From the NCBI GenBank assembly GCA_020740775.1, contig JAHEWK010000008.1, positions 186,001-250,000 of the forward strand: DNA of 64,000 bases, written 5' to 3'. Position numbers and translations under genes: made by a program. Source of the stretch: Ilyonectria destructans (taxonomy: Eukaryota > Ascomycota > Sordariomycetes > Hypocreales > Nectriaceae). Below, one piece after another: positions 33,872 to 46,178 of this stretch (within the stretch, counting starts at the first letter, position 1; every line of letters starts with the position of its first letter). The notes under the pieces are model-generated. The model made no database searches and had not been told where the DNA came from. It saw only the letters and a list, made by a program, of their open reading frames with translations.

Positions 33872-36149
33872 ATGATCCAAACAACGCCAGCAACTGGCTC
33901 AGGTATGTGTACATCGGCTTGTACTTCAAGTCACTAACACAACCCACCCCCGGCCGCTTGGCCCTGGCCCTGTAACTGCTCACATGCGAATAGGACCCAG
34001 TTCTGGCCGCCTCAAATACGCAAACCCCCGCGACCTTCCTAGCTATCCTTCGACAGGACTTCGACCTGACGGCGCCGCTGCCAGTGCTGCTGCCTCTCTT
34101 GGATGGGCGAACCAGAAAACCATTGAGTGCTGGAAGCCCGACAAGATCTCGTCGGCATCCGCAGCCGCCGTTTTGGCCAAGGACTACAAGATGGCGCCCG
34201 CCTGGGAACGGACATCCAACTCGGCCGGGCACAAGGCCGCGCTTCTAGCCCTCGGCTCAGCCAACACGACGAACAAGGCGCCAGCCCAACGGAGCCCCCA
34301 TGACGGCTGGGGGAGCTCTGCAGCCACCCAAGCCTTTAATACGAACCGCTCCAACTCGACCAGACAGGTGCATCCATCGACCTCCACCAAGTCGTTGCAA
34401 GGCCAGAGATCGCTCGCCGCTGCCAAAGAAGCCATGTCTGGCACAAGGCCTCGAGCCATCTCGACGCCCGCCCCTCCTTATTCCCTGGAGTCGATGGCCG
34501 CCTCCAGTGCTCTGAGTGGCGCTACCATGGCCCACCAGGCATCGCTCAGGTCTAAGCCATCAGCAGACCACGGCGGCGCTGTGCCCGTCACCACCATGAC
34601 TCGCAATATGTTTACGTCGCAGCCGCCTGTCAAACCGGAGGTGGATGAACGTGAGAACAATGAGAAGTTGCATGCAACCGCCGTCGCCATGGCGCGGCAA
34701 ATGTTCAGCCAACAGCAAAAGATGATGGACCAGACCAAGGCGAGCCAGGGTCAAGACTCAGGCACCACGCAACCAAAACCATACATCAACCTCCAGGAAG
34801 CCGCATACAAGCAAGCCCAGGAGAGGTTGGCCAAGATTGAAAATGAGCACCAGAAAAGCCGTGAATTCAATGACTACTACGGTAGCACACCGGCAGTTCG
34901 ACGCCGTTTCTCGCTGACCTCAAAGCTGCGGCGCAGGGCCTCTAGCGACGGGGATCTTGACGACCGTGAGCAGACCGAGAAGATTCGACAGCAGATGTCA
35001 TTATTTTCCAATAAATTGTCTCAAGTTGACGAAAAGAAGCGCAAGAAGGACCGTGATGCACTGATGGCTGCAGCCCAACGCAATGTCAAGGCCCAGCTCC
35101 AAGGCATGGACAGAAAGGTCTTCGAGGAAACCGGCCAAGTGAACCCAACCATGTTGACTGAGTGGGATCTCAAAGCCCACCAGGTTGCATACGCAAACCA
35201 CCAGTCCCGTACCGAGAACAAGGGGAAGGTTGACATTGGCGGCGGCAAGTTTATGGCTCCAGAAGAGGTTGATGCCATTGCGTCCAAGAGGGTGCAACCT
35301 GTGTTGGACGACATCAACGAAAAGGCCGCAGCTGAGCATGAGCGACTGGCTGCCCTGAAGATGGATGAAGAAGCCAAAAAGGCCGAGATTGAGAAACAAA
35401 AGGCTCGGGATCGTGAGATTAAAGAAATCAACAAGAAACTGAAGGGTAAGAAATAGGGCACCTTACGAGTCTCTAAATGCACCCACTAACATATGCGCAT
35501 AGAACAAGACAAACAGGAAGAAAGGGCCAAAAAGGCCGAAACGAAGGCTGCAAGGGCAGAAGAGAAGCGTCAGGCCAATGAAGAGAAGAGATCGTCAAAG
35601 GCAGGTTCCGCTGGCGTGGGAGAAGGTGACACCAATGACAACGAAAGTACCAAGGACAATGAGCATCAGGACGCTCCTTCAACAGAAAGGCCCCGACTGG
35701 CGACCATGGAAACCGACACGACGAACACGGACAATGAGAGACGAAAATCTAACGAATCTCCAATGTCACCAACATCCAAGGTCAAAGGATGGATCAAGCA
35801 GCGGTTTTCGCGGGGCAAGTCGGTTAGTGAGAGTGAGAGACCGAGCGACAAGAAACGTGGCTTCCTTGGAGGTGCTGCTCTCCGAGATTCAGACCCAAAT
35901 CGCAGCACAACAAGTCTGGACAACCGGCCGACGAGCATGCGGGATGTTGCCCTTGCGGGTAGGACCAATGGACCTGACATGAACGAGACTGACCCGGTGC
36001 AAGACTCTCGAGGAGTTAGCCCTATTAGCTCCGATGGGAACGTTCCGGACGACGTCATAACTCCTCCTCGGCCGATTGGGGGTCATGTTGTTCGCGATAG
36101 CCACAGCCCTTCCAGGGATTCTCGATTCCGAGAGATGATGGATCACTGA
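33872..36149 (+). CDS. EIS1: Eisosome protein 1 (709 aa)
   Basis: Exons 33872-33902 (31 nt), 33994-35445 and 35503-36149 sum to 710 codons with stop. The N-terminus MIQTTPATGSGPSSGRLKYA leads into the family block LKYANPRDLPSYPSTGLRPD, then AASLGWANQKTIECWKPDKI, characteristic of EIS1. Central repeats of YINLQEAAYKQAQERLAKIE and the FMAPEEVDAIASKRVQPVLD block follow. Two Lys/Glu-rich coiled coils flank intron 2, and the tail is disordered. EIS1 is a peripheral component of eisosomes, the plasma-membrane furrows organised by Pil1/Lsp1, and is needed for normal eisosome formation. A Ser-rich basic patch (RRRFSLTSKLRRRASS) near 310-325 suggests phosphorylation. The start is set by a 5' mini-exon spliced at TCAG|GTATGT. 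Confidence 0.9.
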
Positions 36150-36681
36150 ATGTGATGCTGTGTGAGGATTGGTAAATGAGACAGGTTGTTGCAACACGCG
36201 TTATGAGATTGATGTGGCCCTCTTACTCTCCCGAAGCAAACTCAGGGTGGGGTTGGTTGAGCTGGTGTTCTGGTTGATGTGGTTGGTTAGGAGTATGTCT
36301 GGCAGGCGTTTCTATCACGACGGACAAGTTCCGTGGGAACCGAAGCTATGGCGCACTGGGTCTCGGCTGGAGGAGTTTGGATTACTGGAGCGTTGGGTAT
36401 CGAAATATTTTTGGCTTCTCCTGCAATGGATGGACACTCATCCTTACGGATTGCTTCTTCAAATGAATGATGAGGGTGAATGTGGAAGACTTGTATAGAT
36501 ATATGTATTCATCTTGACCAGAATATGTAAAATGGTCGGTATAACGCCCCGATCTAACAAAAATGCCCATAAGACTTTTCTCCTTAACGCCTCGCATATC
36601 ATGAGAATCATTTCATCCATTTATCCGAACCACATATGCCCAACCGTCGCAGCAATGCTATTTCGCAGACAAAAAAAACTA
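36150..36681. other. Convergent intergenic region
   Basis: 532 bp between the EIS1 stop and the Sfk1-like stop. AT-rich with an A8 run near 36672; 3' UTRs expected. No gene seen. Confidence 0.55.
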
Positions 36682-37620
36682 TTAAACCATCTGCATGGGT
36701 CGAGTAAAATTACTGTGAGACTCGTTACTGATGCTGTCCTCACGCTCCGTGTCCCTGGGACTGGGCTTGGGATACCTGGCGTCGGGACTCTTGGTGCGGA
36801 CGGCCGGGTATAGGTCGATGACGAAGGAGAAGACGTAGAAAGAAAAGATGAAGGAGATGATCCATTCGAAGACGGCGGCGGGGTTCTGGTTGTGTGTCCG
36901 GCTGCAGACAGCGAAGACGATGCAGAGGGCGAGTTCGACGAGGACGAAGATGAGCTTGACCCAAAAGGAGATGCGAAGCATTTTGTGTTCGCGATGTTCT
37001 GGGAGGGGAGATTTGTTAGTGGAATTCCAATGAGAGGACGAGAAGAAGGCATGAGATCCCAATGACCGGCCAAGAAAAATACATACTGATTCCAAGACGC
37101 TGGTACTCCCAGCAGATAAAGATGGCAGACAGCATGTAGCCTGCAATGAAGAGAAACAGGAATGTGTAGTGCAAGCGCTTATGCTTGCCAGTCTGAAAGA
37201 TGGACAGGCAAATAAGGCCAACGGTGCCAACGAGGGCAAACGCAATGGTCAACCCCGCCAAGATCCTTTCGCCGATGGAGGAGTTGGGAATGAGGCGGCC
37301 GCGGTGTCGCAGCCAACGCTCGGCGACAAACGACAGGTCGAGGAAGACGGACGTGAGGACGCAGCCGGCGATGAAGAGAGGGCGCAGGCGGTCGGCGCCG
37401 ATGTTGCTGATGTAGGCGATGTCGGCCGTCTTGGCCATGGTGGAGTAGCGGCGGCCGTGTTCGTCGATGATCCACGAGAGGAGCATGCCGAGGAGCATGC
37501 CCAGCCAGACGAGGCCGGAGATTATAGGGAGGACCTGGGAGGGGAGGCGTGTTAGTGATGAGGGCGGGTTGGAGGATTGGGGGGACTCACCCAGTATGAT
37601 ATTACCGAGCGGAAAGCCAT
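36682..37620 (-). CDS. Frag1/DRAM/Sfk1-family membrane protein (264 aa)
   Basis: Exons 37591-37620 (ten codons, MAFRSVISYW), 37087-37534 and 36682-36998 sum to 265 codons with stop. Six hydrophobic segments are visible: LPIISGLVWLGMLLGMLLSW, LFIAGCVLTSVFLDLSFVAE, ILAGLTIAFALVGTVGLICL, YTFLFLFIAGYMLSAIFICW, FWVKLIFVLVELALCIVFAV and FEWIISFIFSFYVFSFVIDL. This number, the DISYISD-like motif DIAYISNIGADRLRP after the first segment and the length fit the Frag1/DRAM/Sfk1 family. Yeast Sfk1 acts with the PI4-kinase Stt4 at the plasma membrane and affects phospholipid asymmetry; other fungal members are poorly characterised. The C-terminal tail is hydrophilic and cytosolic-looking (SPDARYPKPSPRDTEREDS). 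I leave the symbol open because several paralogues exist in fungi. Confidence 0.85.
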
Positions 37621-38726
37621 TGTGAAGGGAGGTTTGTAGGTTGTGTGTAATTAGAGTAATGAGGGAGAGGCAGCTTTGAAGCTTTTGATATGCCCAATCA
37701 GGCAACTGATGATATGTGCAGCAGTCGGGAAGATACGACCGTAACGGGAGTCAACAGCAATATAAAAACAAAAAACTGGCGATCCCAGCATAAACGAGCC
37801 CCGTCTTAATAATTCAGAGTGGGTTGGGGGTTCCGGACGGAGTGGAGATGGACTCCGCCGCTGTCGTCGTGGTCGTCGATGACGAAATCACCAGATGAAG
37901 CCGCGGGGGTTTTCGGACATATCGGGGTCCGGGGCACGCGACACCGGCCGGACCCTCCGGGGCACGTCACAGTTCGCTGCGGTCGCCGCTGTAACTCCGG
38001 GACTGGTGAGTACAATAATGCGCGATTCGTGTGTTGAGGATCGACCGGCTTAGTGAGCGAGTGAATGTGGTGAATAATTGAATAATTGAATAATTGATTG
38101 TTCAGGCACGGCGGAGGGAGGGATCTCAGTGGCGTGGTGTGGCGTGCCCGCTATTCCTTAATCCCCGGCTTCCCGACGAAGTGCTGACGCGATCAGATCG
38201 TGGCGCAAGCTACAAGCACCAGGAGAAACAAGTCGATGAACGGACGCTTCGAATTCTTCAGGCTAGAAGCCAAGACGGGCGCGTGAGCGTGAGGCGCAAT
38301 ACAGCGGGATGACATCATCACCATGACCAAGGTGAAGAGGGAGAAACTAGGAAATTCGGGTGGAGCGAACAAGCCTGGTTAAGTTAATTAGTAAAATCGA
38401 TGTCGTCCAGATAGAAGCCGCCGCTCGGCTTGGACGGAACGCTGAGGTGGATGTGTGGGGCGACATTGTAATCATTCAATCTGAGACGCGGCCTTGGAAC
38501 TGGCCATCTTGCACGGTATCTTCTGACAGGTTGACGACAATCCTCGTGTTTTTATTGCTCCGTACTAGGGAGAAAGGAGCATCACTGTCTTTTATCTTGC
38601 TCTGCAATATCAGCCCTGGGGATGCATCTGGCCAGATCGACACGGGAGGTGTAAACATCTATCCCAGACCACCCACTCCAGCCGTACCGCCGTCCATCAC
38701 CAACTGGTTCGTGCGTTTCCTTACGC
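37621..38726. other. Intergenic region upstream of the Sfk1-like gene
   Basis: 1.1 kb between two - strand genes. It holds three copies of TGAATAAT at 38071-38094 and otherwise unremarkable GC-rich DNA. No gene seen. Confidence 0.55.
38071..38094 (+). repeat. TGAATAAT x3 tandem
   Basis: Three perfect 8-bp copies, followed by TGATTG. Confidence 0.85.
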
Positions 38727-39799
38727 TTACTCGTGGTGGTGGTCCTTGTTCTTAAAGTGCTCCCCAGTAATCAGCGGCGTGAAGGTGAACTTGCTGAAAG
38801 CCTCCTGGATGCTGCCCTTGGTGGTTCCCTCAACGGCACCCTGCTTGTGCATCACCGACTTGAGGGACTCCTCGCAGTGCAGGCGGCGGCCAAGCTCGTA
38901 AATGAAGGCCTGTCTTGTCGTTAGTAACATGAAATCATTGACAGAAAAAAAAGAAAAGAAGAAAGGGGGTACTCACGCTGTCGGCCGCGCGCAAGCTGTT
39001 GACGGCGGTGAGGACAAACTTGTCAATCTCGCCCTCGAGGTACTCGCTCTTCTCCTTGATGAGACGGAGCAGGCGGATCAAAGCATCGGCGTACTGTTTC
39101 CCAGACATGTCAGCAACTCGATCCTGTTACTCATCGCCTTGTTTGTTTGTTCTACTTACGGGCCTGTAGCAGCAGGCAATCTTGGACTCCTCAGTGCAGG
39201 TGAAGCACTTGTTGAGGTCCGACTTGTCAATGGTTCTGTCAAAGATGTCCAGATCAAACTCAAGCTCGTAAAGAGCGTTCTTGACCTTCTGCACTGGATT
39301 GTTAGCATTTGCTACGTCATTTGCTCTCTCGTAGGTTGCTTACCTTCCAGCAGTTGTCATCGTGGCCACACTCGAGGCCCTTGATAAAGTAGGTGATCTC
39401 CTCAGCCCTGTCGGCAAGACAGTTGAGCTTCTTGCAGACAATGTGTTCGGTCAAAACCTTGTCCTCAACGTGCTTGTGCTCCTTGTGGTGCTTGTGTCCC
39501 TTGCAGTACTTGTGTTCCTTCCAGTGCTTGTGCTCCTTGCAATGCTTGTGATCCTTGCAGTGGTAGTGAGGAAGCTTGTGGTGATGAGGGTGCTTAGGGT
39601 GCTTGTGCTCGTGCTCCTTGTGATGATGATAATGATGGGGATGCTCGTGGTGAGGCCAGTGAGGGCGATAATGCTGGTGAAGGGGGTCAGAGTGGTGGTG
39701 ATGACCCTCAGAGTGCAACTCCTCGCCGCGTCGTTCAACAGTCGAGAGGGCCAGGGCAGGGATAGCGCAAAGCGCGGCGAAAGCAACGGACAGTCTCAT
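38727..39799 (-). CDS. Secreted histidine-rich protein (294 aa)
   Basis: Exons 39344-39799, 39160-39288, 38977-39093 and 38727-38909, all introns in phase 0 (55, 66 and 67 nt), sum to 295 codons with stop. Residues 1-18 (MRLSVAFAALCAIPALALS) are a clear signal peptide. A His-rich block follows at about 30-115: first HEHPHHYHHHKEHEHKHPKH, then five or six copies of a loose (K/E)HKxxK unit with Cys, Trp or Tyr interspersed (CKEHKHWKEHKYCKGHKHHK). The C-terminal half is helical with conserved-looking Cys pairs (CKKLNC, CFTCTEESKIACC). His-rich secreted proteins often bind Zn, Cu or Ni; that is inference. I do not recognise the C-terminal domain. Candidate roles are cell-wall metal handling or a secreted effector. 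Confidence 0.85.
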
Positions 39800-40813
39800 G
39801 GTGAATGGAAATAGGACCAATAATGGACTGCCTGGTAGTAAACGAGAGGATGGCGATGAGCTGGGTGATGATGTTTCTCAGACCCGACAAAGAGCACCCT
39901 TTAAGTATTCATTTCCCGTCGTACCGATCTGGCAAGTCAAAGACGACGCCATCACGAACTGCTCGCGAACCGGATATTGTGCAGAACAACATAATGCAGC
40001 CGCCAACCATGAGCTTATGCGACAGACGATGGTTTCAAGCCACCTCGGATCTACTGCGCCTATCACCCGCGTTGGTGTCGAGTTCAAAAGTCTGCGATTG
40101 ACCAATTCTACCATTGGAACCAAGGCACATTACGGAGTGCGTGTAGAAGATTCAGTCGCCAGGACGCACACGCGAGCTCTAATCAACGGCAGATGCTGCA
40201 TCGTGTAATGTTGCTGACACATAGAAACCGCAGAGAGTTGGAATGAAGAATATGCCGCACAGTTGACCGCATCTAGGCTGCAAAAATGTGGCCGTTGCTT
40301 TGCCTGAACCATGGAATCGAGACTGTTAAGTGCCTGCAGCATCGAGGTATCTGCAAGACTGACTTAGACGTACGATTGGTACGGCTTGTGCAAGACGGTT
40401 TGGGTTTATCTTACGCGTCCGCAGAGATTCGGGCCGAGAAATGAAGCAGATCAGTCACTGTCATTACAGTTTTGGCTCTCATCCGAAAGAGAAGCAAATG
40501 TAGATGCAATGTTGACACTGACGCTGACGTTGAAGTTGTAGTAAAGGGTGAGTTCCGTATGATCGGCATCTTGAGCGCCGATGCTCCGAGGGGAAATTCC
40601 GCCCGCCACCGATAACGATAAGCCAAGGCTTGACAGCTTCACTCAGCGCTGAAGCTAACTCCAACATCTACAAACCGCCTGCGACTCTCATCTCGTCGCT
40701 CCCACGCCCAATCTTCCAGCAACGCAATCACCCAGAAGGCGCCTTGACTCCGATCGGCTTCTTCGAGGGCCCCGTCAACCCTTGAAGCCACAAACCCACC
40801 CATCGCTCCCACC
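39800..40813. other. Divergent intergenic region
   Basis: About 1.0 kb between the secreted protein and CDK7 start codons. Open frames here lack any protein-like features. No repeats noted. Confidence 0.55.
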
Positions 40814-42119
40814 ATGGCCCTCTCCCCCGTCGTCACCCACACGGTCGAGTCCGTTCAGCAGACGCAGCAGCTCGCGCGCGCCATCTCGTCGCCCCTTAAG
40901 AACTTCACCTCCGGCCATACATCTTCCTCCAATGGCACCCCGAAGCCCCTCGCCGCGCCGCTCGTCCCCGCGCCCACAACAATCCCCGTCACGCTCGACC
41001 TCGCCGAGCAGATGAACGATGAGGAGAAGCGGAAATACGTCAAGGGTGAGGAAGCTGCTCCGAAGCTGGATATTTCAAATCGACCGGTGAACTGATGCAT
41101 TTATAGGCAAGAAGCTTGGTGAGGGTACCTACGCCATCGTCTTCCTCGGCCACCTGCGCTCGTCGCCATCGACGCTCGTCGCCATCAAGAAGATCAAGGT
41201 CCAGAAGGAGAACGACCAAGGCATGGCCCCCGACGCCGTCCGCGAGTTGAAGCACCTCCAGGAACTCCAGCACCCCAACATCATCTCCCTCCTCTCGGTC
41301 TTCTCCTCTAAGGATCAGAATCTTAACCTCGTTCTCGAGTACCTGCCCCTCGGCGACCTCGAAATGCTCATCCGCGACACCGACAACGTCCGCTACGGTG
41401 CGGCTGACATCAAGACCTGGATGGGCATGCTCACCCGCGCCGTCTGGTTCTGCCACGAGAACTTTGTCCTCCACCGCGATATCAAGCCCAACAATTTGCT
41501 GATCGCCGCCGATGGCGAGGTCAAGCTTGCCGATTTCGGTCTCGCCCGCACCTTCGCCGACCCCGTCACCAACATGACCTCGCACGTTATCACCCGCTGG
41601 TACCGCCCCCTAGAACTACTCTTCGACGCGAAGCACTACAGCGGTGCCGTCGACGTCTGGTCCGTCGGTACCGTCTTCGCCGAGCTGGTCATGCGCGCCC
41701 CCTACCTCCCTGGAAACACCGACATCGACCAGGTCAAGCTCATCTGCGAGGCCATCGGCACACCCACCGAGGACAACTGGCCCGGCGTCACCAAGCTCTC
41801 CGGCTACGCTGTCCCCGCGCAGCACCCCGTCCGCGGCAAGGACTGGTACGAGATGCGCTTCGGCACCGTGGGCTCTGACGGCGTTGACCTGCTCATGAAG
41901 ACGCTCATCCTCGACCCGCGCAAGCGCATCACCGCCCGCCAGATGCTCGAGCACCGCTGGTGGCACTCCGAACCCAAGCCCACCCGCAAGCAGGACCTGC
42001 CCAAGAAGGGTGGCGCTAGTGCTGAAGATAAGATGGGTGCCGACCTCAAGCGCCGCCCAGGCGTCCTCGACGACGACCGCGGCTCCAAGGTTGCTCGCAA
42101 GCTCGACTTTGGCGCATAA
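40814..42119 (+). CDS. KIN28: Cyclin-dependent kinase 7 / KIN28 homologue (414 aa)
   Basis: Exon 1 40814-41045 and exon 2 41107-42119, joined by a 61-nt intron (GTGAGG...TTTATAG), give 415 codons with stop. A Ser/Thr/Pro-rich N-terminal extension of about 75 residues precedes the kinase. The Gly loop GKKLGEGTYA starts at 78, the catalytic loop HRDIKPNN at 200, DFGLAR at 220, and the T-loop NMTSHVITRWYRPLELLF has its activating Thr at 235. TSHVITRWYRPLELLF is typical of the CDK7 group. The cyclin-binding helix reads APDAVRELKHLQEL, not PSTAIRE, as in CDK7. KIN28/CDK7 is the TFIIH kinase that phosphorylates Ser5/Ser7 of the RNA polymerase II CTD. The tail is Lys/Asp-rich and ends SKVARKLDFGA. 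Confidence 0.93.
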
Positions 42120-42472
42120 ATTCGGAAAAACCACAAGCACTAATGACGTACAAAAAGACAGATACCCATGACATGGCAATCGTGGAACGGTTGGTCAAAG
42201 AAGCAAGCATTCACGGCGTTTCGGCAGCGAGGAGAGGTAAAAAAGGGGGTCTTGGAGACCTCTTGGGTTAGATTCCTATCATATTTAGATATTTCGGGTT
42301 CCATGATTGACCATGTGTCATGAGTTTCTATTGTTAATGTATCCTTTCTCTTTTCACTTTGAATTCCAACCGTGACGCTAGCTTCAACATTTCATGATTC
42401 TTTTTCTTCGTTAACAGCGCCAAGTCCCCCGTGATGGTGCAGAACACATCCCGCCTCAACAGCAGAGCATCC
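42120..42472. other. Convergent intergenic region
   Basis: 353 bp between the KIN28 stop and the RCY1 stop on the other strand. AT-richer than the flanking coding DNA; 3' UTRs. No gene seen. Confidence 0.55.
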
Positions 42473-45270
42473 TCACATGAGGGAACACTCCATCCCATAC
42501 ATGGCCCTCTCAACACGAGTCCGGACCTGGTACCAATCGGCCCTGCGCTGCGCGTACTCGTAGACCTCCTCGGCGCGAAATACACCACCGAAGCGGTCTC
42601 CGTCAGCGATGACCGTGGCCATGTCCTTTGCGTGGCTGGGGTCGATGAGGTAGATCTGGCTGAGCTCGCGCAGCGCGCCAAAGTAGGCGAGCAGATCCTG
42701 GTTCTTGAGGGTGCGGACGTACCCAAAGTACAGGTTCATGTCAGCGATGAGTTTGATAGCACCGTCGGTACTGACGCGCTGGCGCTTGAGGTGCTTGCAG
42801 ATGGCGGTGAAGAGGCGGAGGCCGACCTCGCCGTTGAAGACGTCCAGCATCGACTTGTCCGTCGTGCCGACGAGCATCGTCGTGTGCGACGAAACGAGGT
42901 CGACGATGCGCTGGGCCGTGGCAGTGGGGCCGATGTCCGGCTCCGCACCGGCGGCCGATGCGGAGTCCAGCGCCACCGGGTTATAGTCGGTAGGGAGCTG
43001 GGTGGTGGCCTGGAGGTACTCGACCTCATCCATCAGGACGTCGATGCCCTTGTTGAGACCGGCGGCGACGCTCTCGTCGAGCATCTGCTCAAACTTCTTC
43101 TTGGCGAGGCCGGCCGGGTCGAGGAAGTCGTTGCGGTCGGCGATTTTGGGCGTGGTCAGTTGCTGCTCGTAGAAGACGTCGATCATCTGCGAGATCAGGT
43201 CGCCAACGTTGACGAGCTCGATAAAGGTGACGAGCGGCGCCACGCCAGCCTTGTTGTGGTCGCTAACTTCACGCGGGTTGTAGTGCGAGAGGTGGTCCAC
43301 AGCCATGTTGAAGCCGGACTTGACGTGCTTCTGCCCAAGTATCCGGAGGAGCACGACAAACATGGTGGCGCACTGTTCTCGAGCCTCGCCGCCAGCCTGT
43401 CCTCCGAGCTGAATGAATACAGCGGCCCGCCCAAGACTTGTCTTGGCAGCGTGGACGAGGTTCAGGGCAATCTCGATGCTGAATAAGGATTTGATGCCCT
43501 CCAGCTTGGACGCCATGATAGCCGCCTTGGCTGCCAGTTCGTCAGTCGGCGCCTTTTCAGGCAAGGGTGTTCTCCGGCCTTCAACGCCGCCAAGACTGGG
43601 CGTTTCTGGCCGTGAGGGTTGAGGAGCCAGAGAAGAACTGCCATTCGCTTCCGGGGCAGGTGTAGCTGGCTTGGTCGCAAAGGGCGAGCCGAGAAGGCCA
43701 GTAGGAAGCACCGTGACGGGCATCATGACGACCTTCTTAAACGAGCTCAGGAAGTCCTTCTTATCTGCCGACCGGTTGATGTTAGACATGTAGAACGATT
43801 CTAGGGACGAGTCCTGCTCGGTTAACTTCTTCTCCCAGCTTGACACCTCTGTCTCGGCATGGTCTGTAAAGAAGTCGAGCTCGGCCTGCAGGTACAAGTC
43901 GAGATGGGGTTCAAAGATTCTCAGCGCCAGCTCCTTTGCCATGTCCGCGACATCACGCGTGGACCCCTTGGGCGGCTTGAGCGACCGAAGGAAGAGCATA
44001 GTCTGCTCAAAGATTCCCGAGACGGCCTTGAGGTACGGCGCCATGCTACGCGCGTGTGCCTCGTCAAACAGCGGGGTCGAATACTCCATGATAACATCCT
44101 CCCTCACTTTGTCAACAAAGGCCCAAAAGACATTCGCGGGGTCAGGGAAGATGCGTTCCATGACGTCGGCCTGTTCGTTGACCTTGGTCAGCAGCATCTC
44201 AAAGAATCGCCGCGAAGGCTCGAGGGTGATTTCGTCGACAGGCGCTTGATTGAGGCAGTCCATGGCGTTGACCATTAGGTCCTTGTCGTTAAAGATTGGG
44301 TGCTTTTGGATGAAGAGGTCCAGGCCAGGGCCGCCAGTCGCACCGCTCAGCGTGTGCAAGACGTGGGCATACCGGCGCATTCTCCCGTCCACGTCCCAGA
44401 ACTCATATCCCTGCTCAAACTCGCGCAGCACGGCGCTCTCGAAGATGGACATCATGCCCGCCAGCTTTTCCTCTCGCTCGTAGCACCCAGGCGCCCAGTC
44501 GCTCTTCGCGAAACGTTGCAGGTTGGCGAGCATCTGTGCCTGCTTCTCAGGGTCACGGAACGCCTGGAAAAGGATAGGGTCGGCGTGGCTCTTTGCCCGT
44601 ATCAGGTCGGTATAAAACGGCGCCAGGGCACCGTAGACTTTGCCGTACTCTTGCCTCGCACCGCCTCGGATGCTCCGCACCTTTTTGAAGACGTCGAGAT
44701 ATGCTGTTGGGTCCTCGGAGGGGTTGGCGGGGGCTCCCAACGCCATCGTCTCGAAGCCATCGCGGACCTCTGAGATGGGTTGATTCCGTTTCGCCTCCTC
44801 TACCGACGCATCGAATAGTGTAGTTGTCGTAGGGGTTTGTGCCGTCGCCTCGGGTCCTTTAGCCTGGCTGGCAGCTTTCTTGGCGCGTTCCGCCGCTTCA
44901 CGCCTCCTTCGCACAGCGTCCTCGAATCGGCGCCGCGCCTCGAGCTCGTCCCAGCAGCCCATGCTCTTTAACCGGGAGACCCATCGCGTATCGTCGTAGA
45001 TCATTTCTCGCAGGCGGTGGGAGGCGCGGGCGCAGCGCAGCTGGTCGGCGACGGGGAGGTAGTCAAGGATGCTAACGAGGATTTCTAGTATGCCCAGTCA
45101 GTCGGGTCTCGTCATGGCGTGAGGCATCTCCATTCCACGGCCCAGCGCGTAGTTCAAGCCTCTAAAAACGCACCTGCTGGGAGACTCGACCTGGAGTCGA
45201 GCATCTCGGTAGCCCGCAGCGTCTTGAGGATGCTGCCGCGGTCGCCCGCAAGACCCTTGTTCCTGTACAT
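42473..45270 (-). CDS. RCY1: Recyclin-1: F-box plus Sec10-like protein (902 aa)
   Basis: Exon 1 45174-45270 and exon 2 42473-45084, separated by an 89-nt intron (GTGCGT...CATACTAG), total 903 codons with stop. The N-terminus MYRNKGLAGDRGSILKTLRA is followed at about 33-75 by an F-box (AEILVSILDYLPVADQLRCA). The rest, from about 110, is the helical Sec10-like domain (FIELVNVGDLISQMIDVFYE; MNLYFGYVRTLKNQDLLAYF). This F-box plus Sec10 architecture is that of Rcy1, which recycles plasma-membrane proteins and the v-SNARE Snc1 from endosomes, acting with Skp1. It is not exocyst Sec10 itself, which lacks the F-box. An acidic/Pro-rich insertion lies near 505-550. Confidence 0.92.
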
Positions 45271-46178
45271 GGTGGGCGACGGGTGGAGGTCGTATCGAGG
45301 TCAGGGCAGTTCGTTTAGAGGTCGAGCAAGCTCGTCAAGGACGTCGATCTGCCGTAGCTAGCTTGATTGACCCGTCGAGGTCTGGTTGTGTCTCGTTCTG
45401 GCACAGACCGTCTAAACCATCAACATGTCGCCGTCGGTCTGTCTCCGCGTTTCAACAGTGGCATTGAACGAAGCTGGTAAGTGGGGAGCGGGATGCTGGT
45501 CGTCGGGATGGTGTCTGCCGTGCTTGTGCTGGCCCTGACAGCCGGAATTGTCGGTGGTGGAATGTGGATGTACGTGGTATGATTGAAGCTGGTAATAGGA
45601 TGCCTGCCGTGTTAATGTTACTGCCTACGTATGGTTGCGTCGCTGTCATGTTAGCTTGTAGGGGAAGTTGGGCGGTAAATATCATGCCCCGCATCAAGCT
45701 CAGCTACCATACGAGCTACCCTACAGTGGTGCGCCTCCCCCCGCGAACCGGATGCGGAAGCTCATTATTTTCAATAGTTAGCAAGATAATTGCGCCGATC
45801 AAGCTTTACTAGATGAGATTGCTCTGAATGTTCCAATTTCATTCAATGCTACTGTTCTCTTTACGCTGACCCAAAAGTTGACACCATTCTATGCAAAAAA
45901 AAAAAAAAAGAGACCGAAGAAAACAAACTCTAGATGTTTTATGTGCATCCAACACCAAACTCCCAAAAAATGCTCCAGCCCCAATGTCCATACCAGAATA
46001 TGGAGTGACGGATAGCTGACCACCCAAAACAACCCAGGGGACCTTGTAGGTTATGGCCCCAACCCTCCCTGACATGCGAATGCTCATCTACCTCGTCGAA
46101 TGCGCATACCTAGATAGCAACCAGAAAGGAAACTATTGCTGTGTCATGTCATTTTTCTTCATCTTGGAGAGGCGGTTT
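45271..46178. other. Intergenic region upstream of RCY1
   Basis: About 0.9 kb between two - strand genes, with an A15 run at 45895-45909. Contains the RCY1 promoter and the aspartokinase 3' UTR. No gene seen. Confidence 0.55.

Noticed and set aside
42431..43486. A 351-codon + strand frame
   Set aside because: Antisense of the RCY1 Sec10-like domain; caused by GC-rich third positions.
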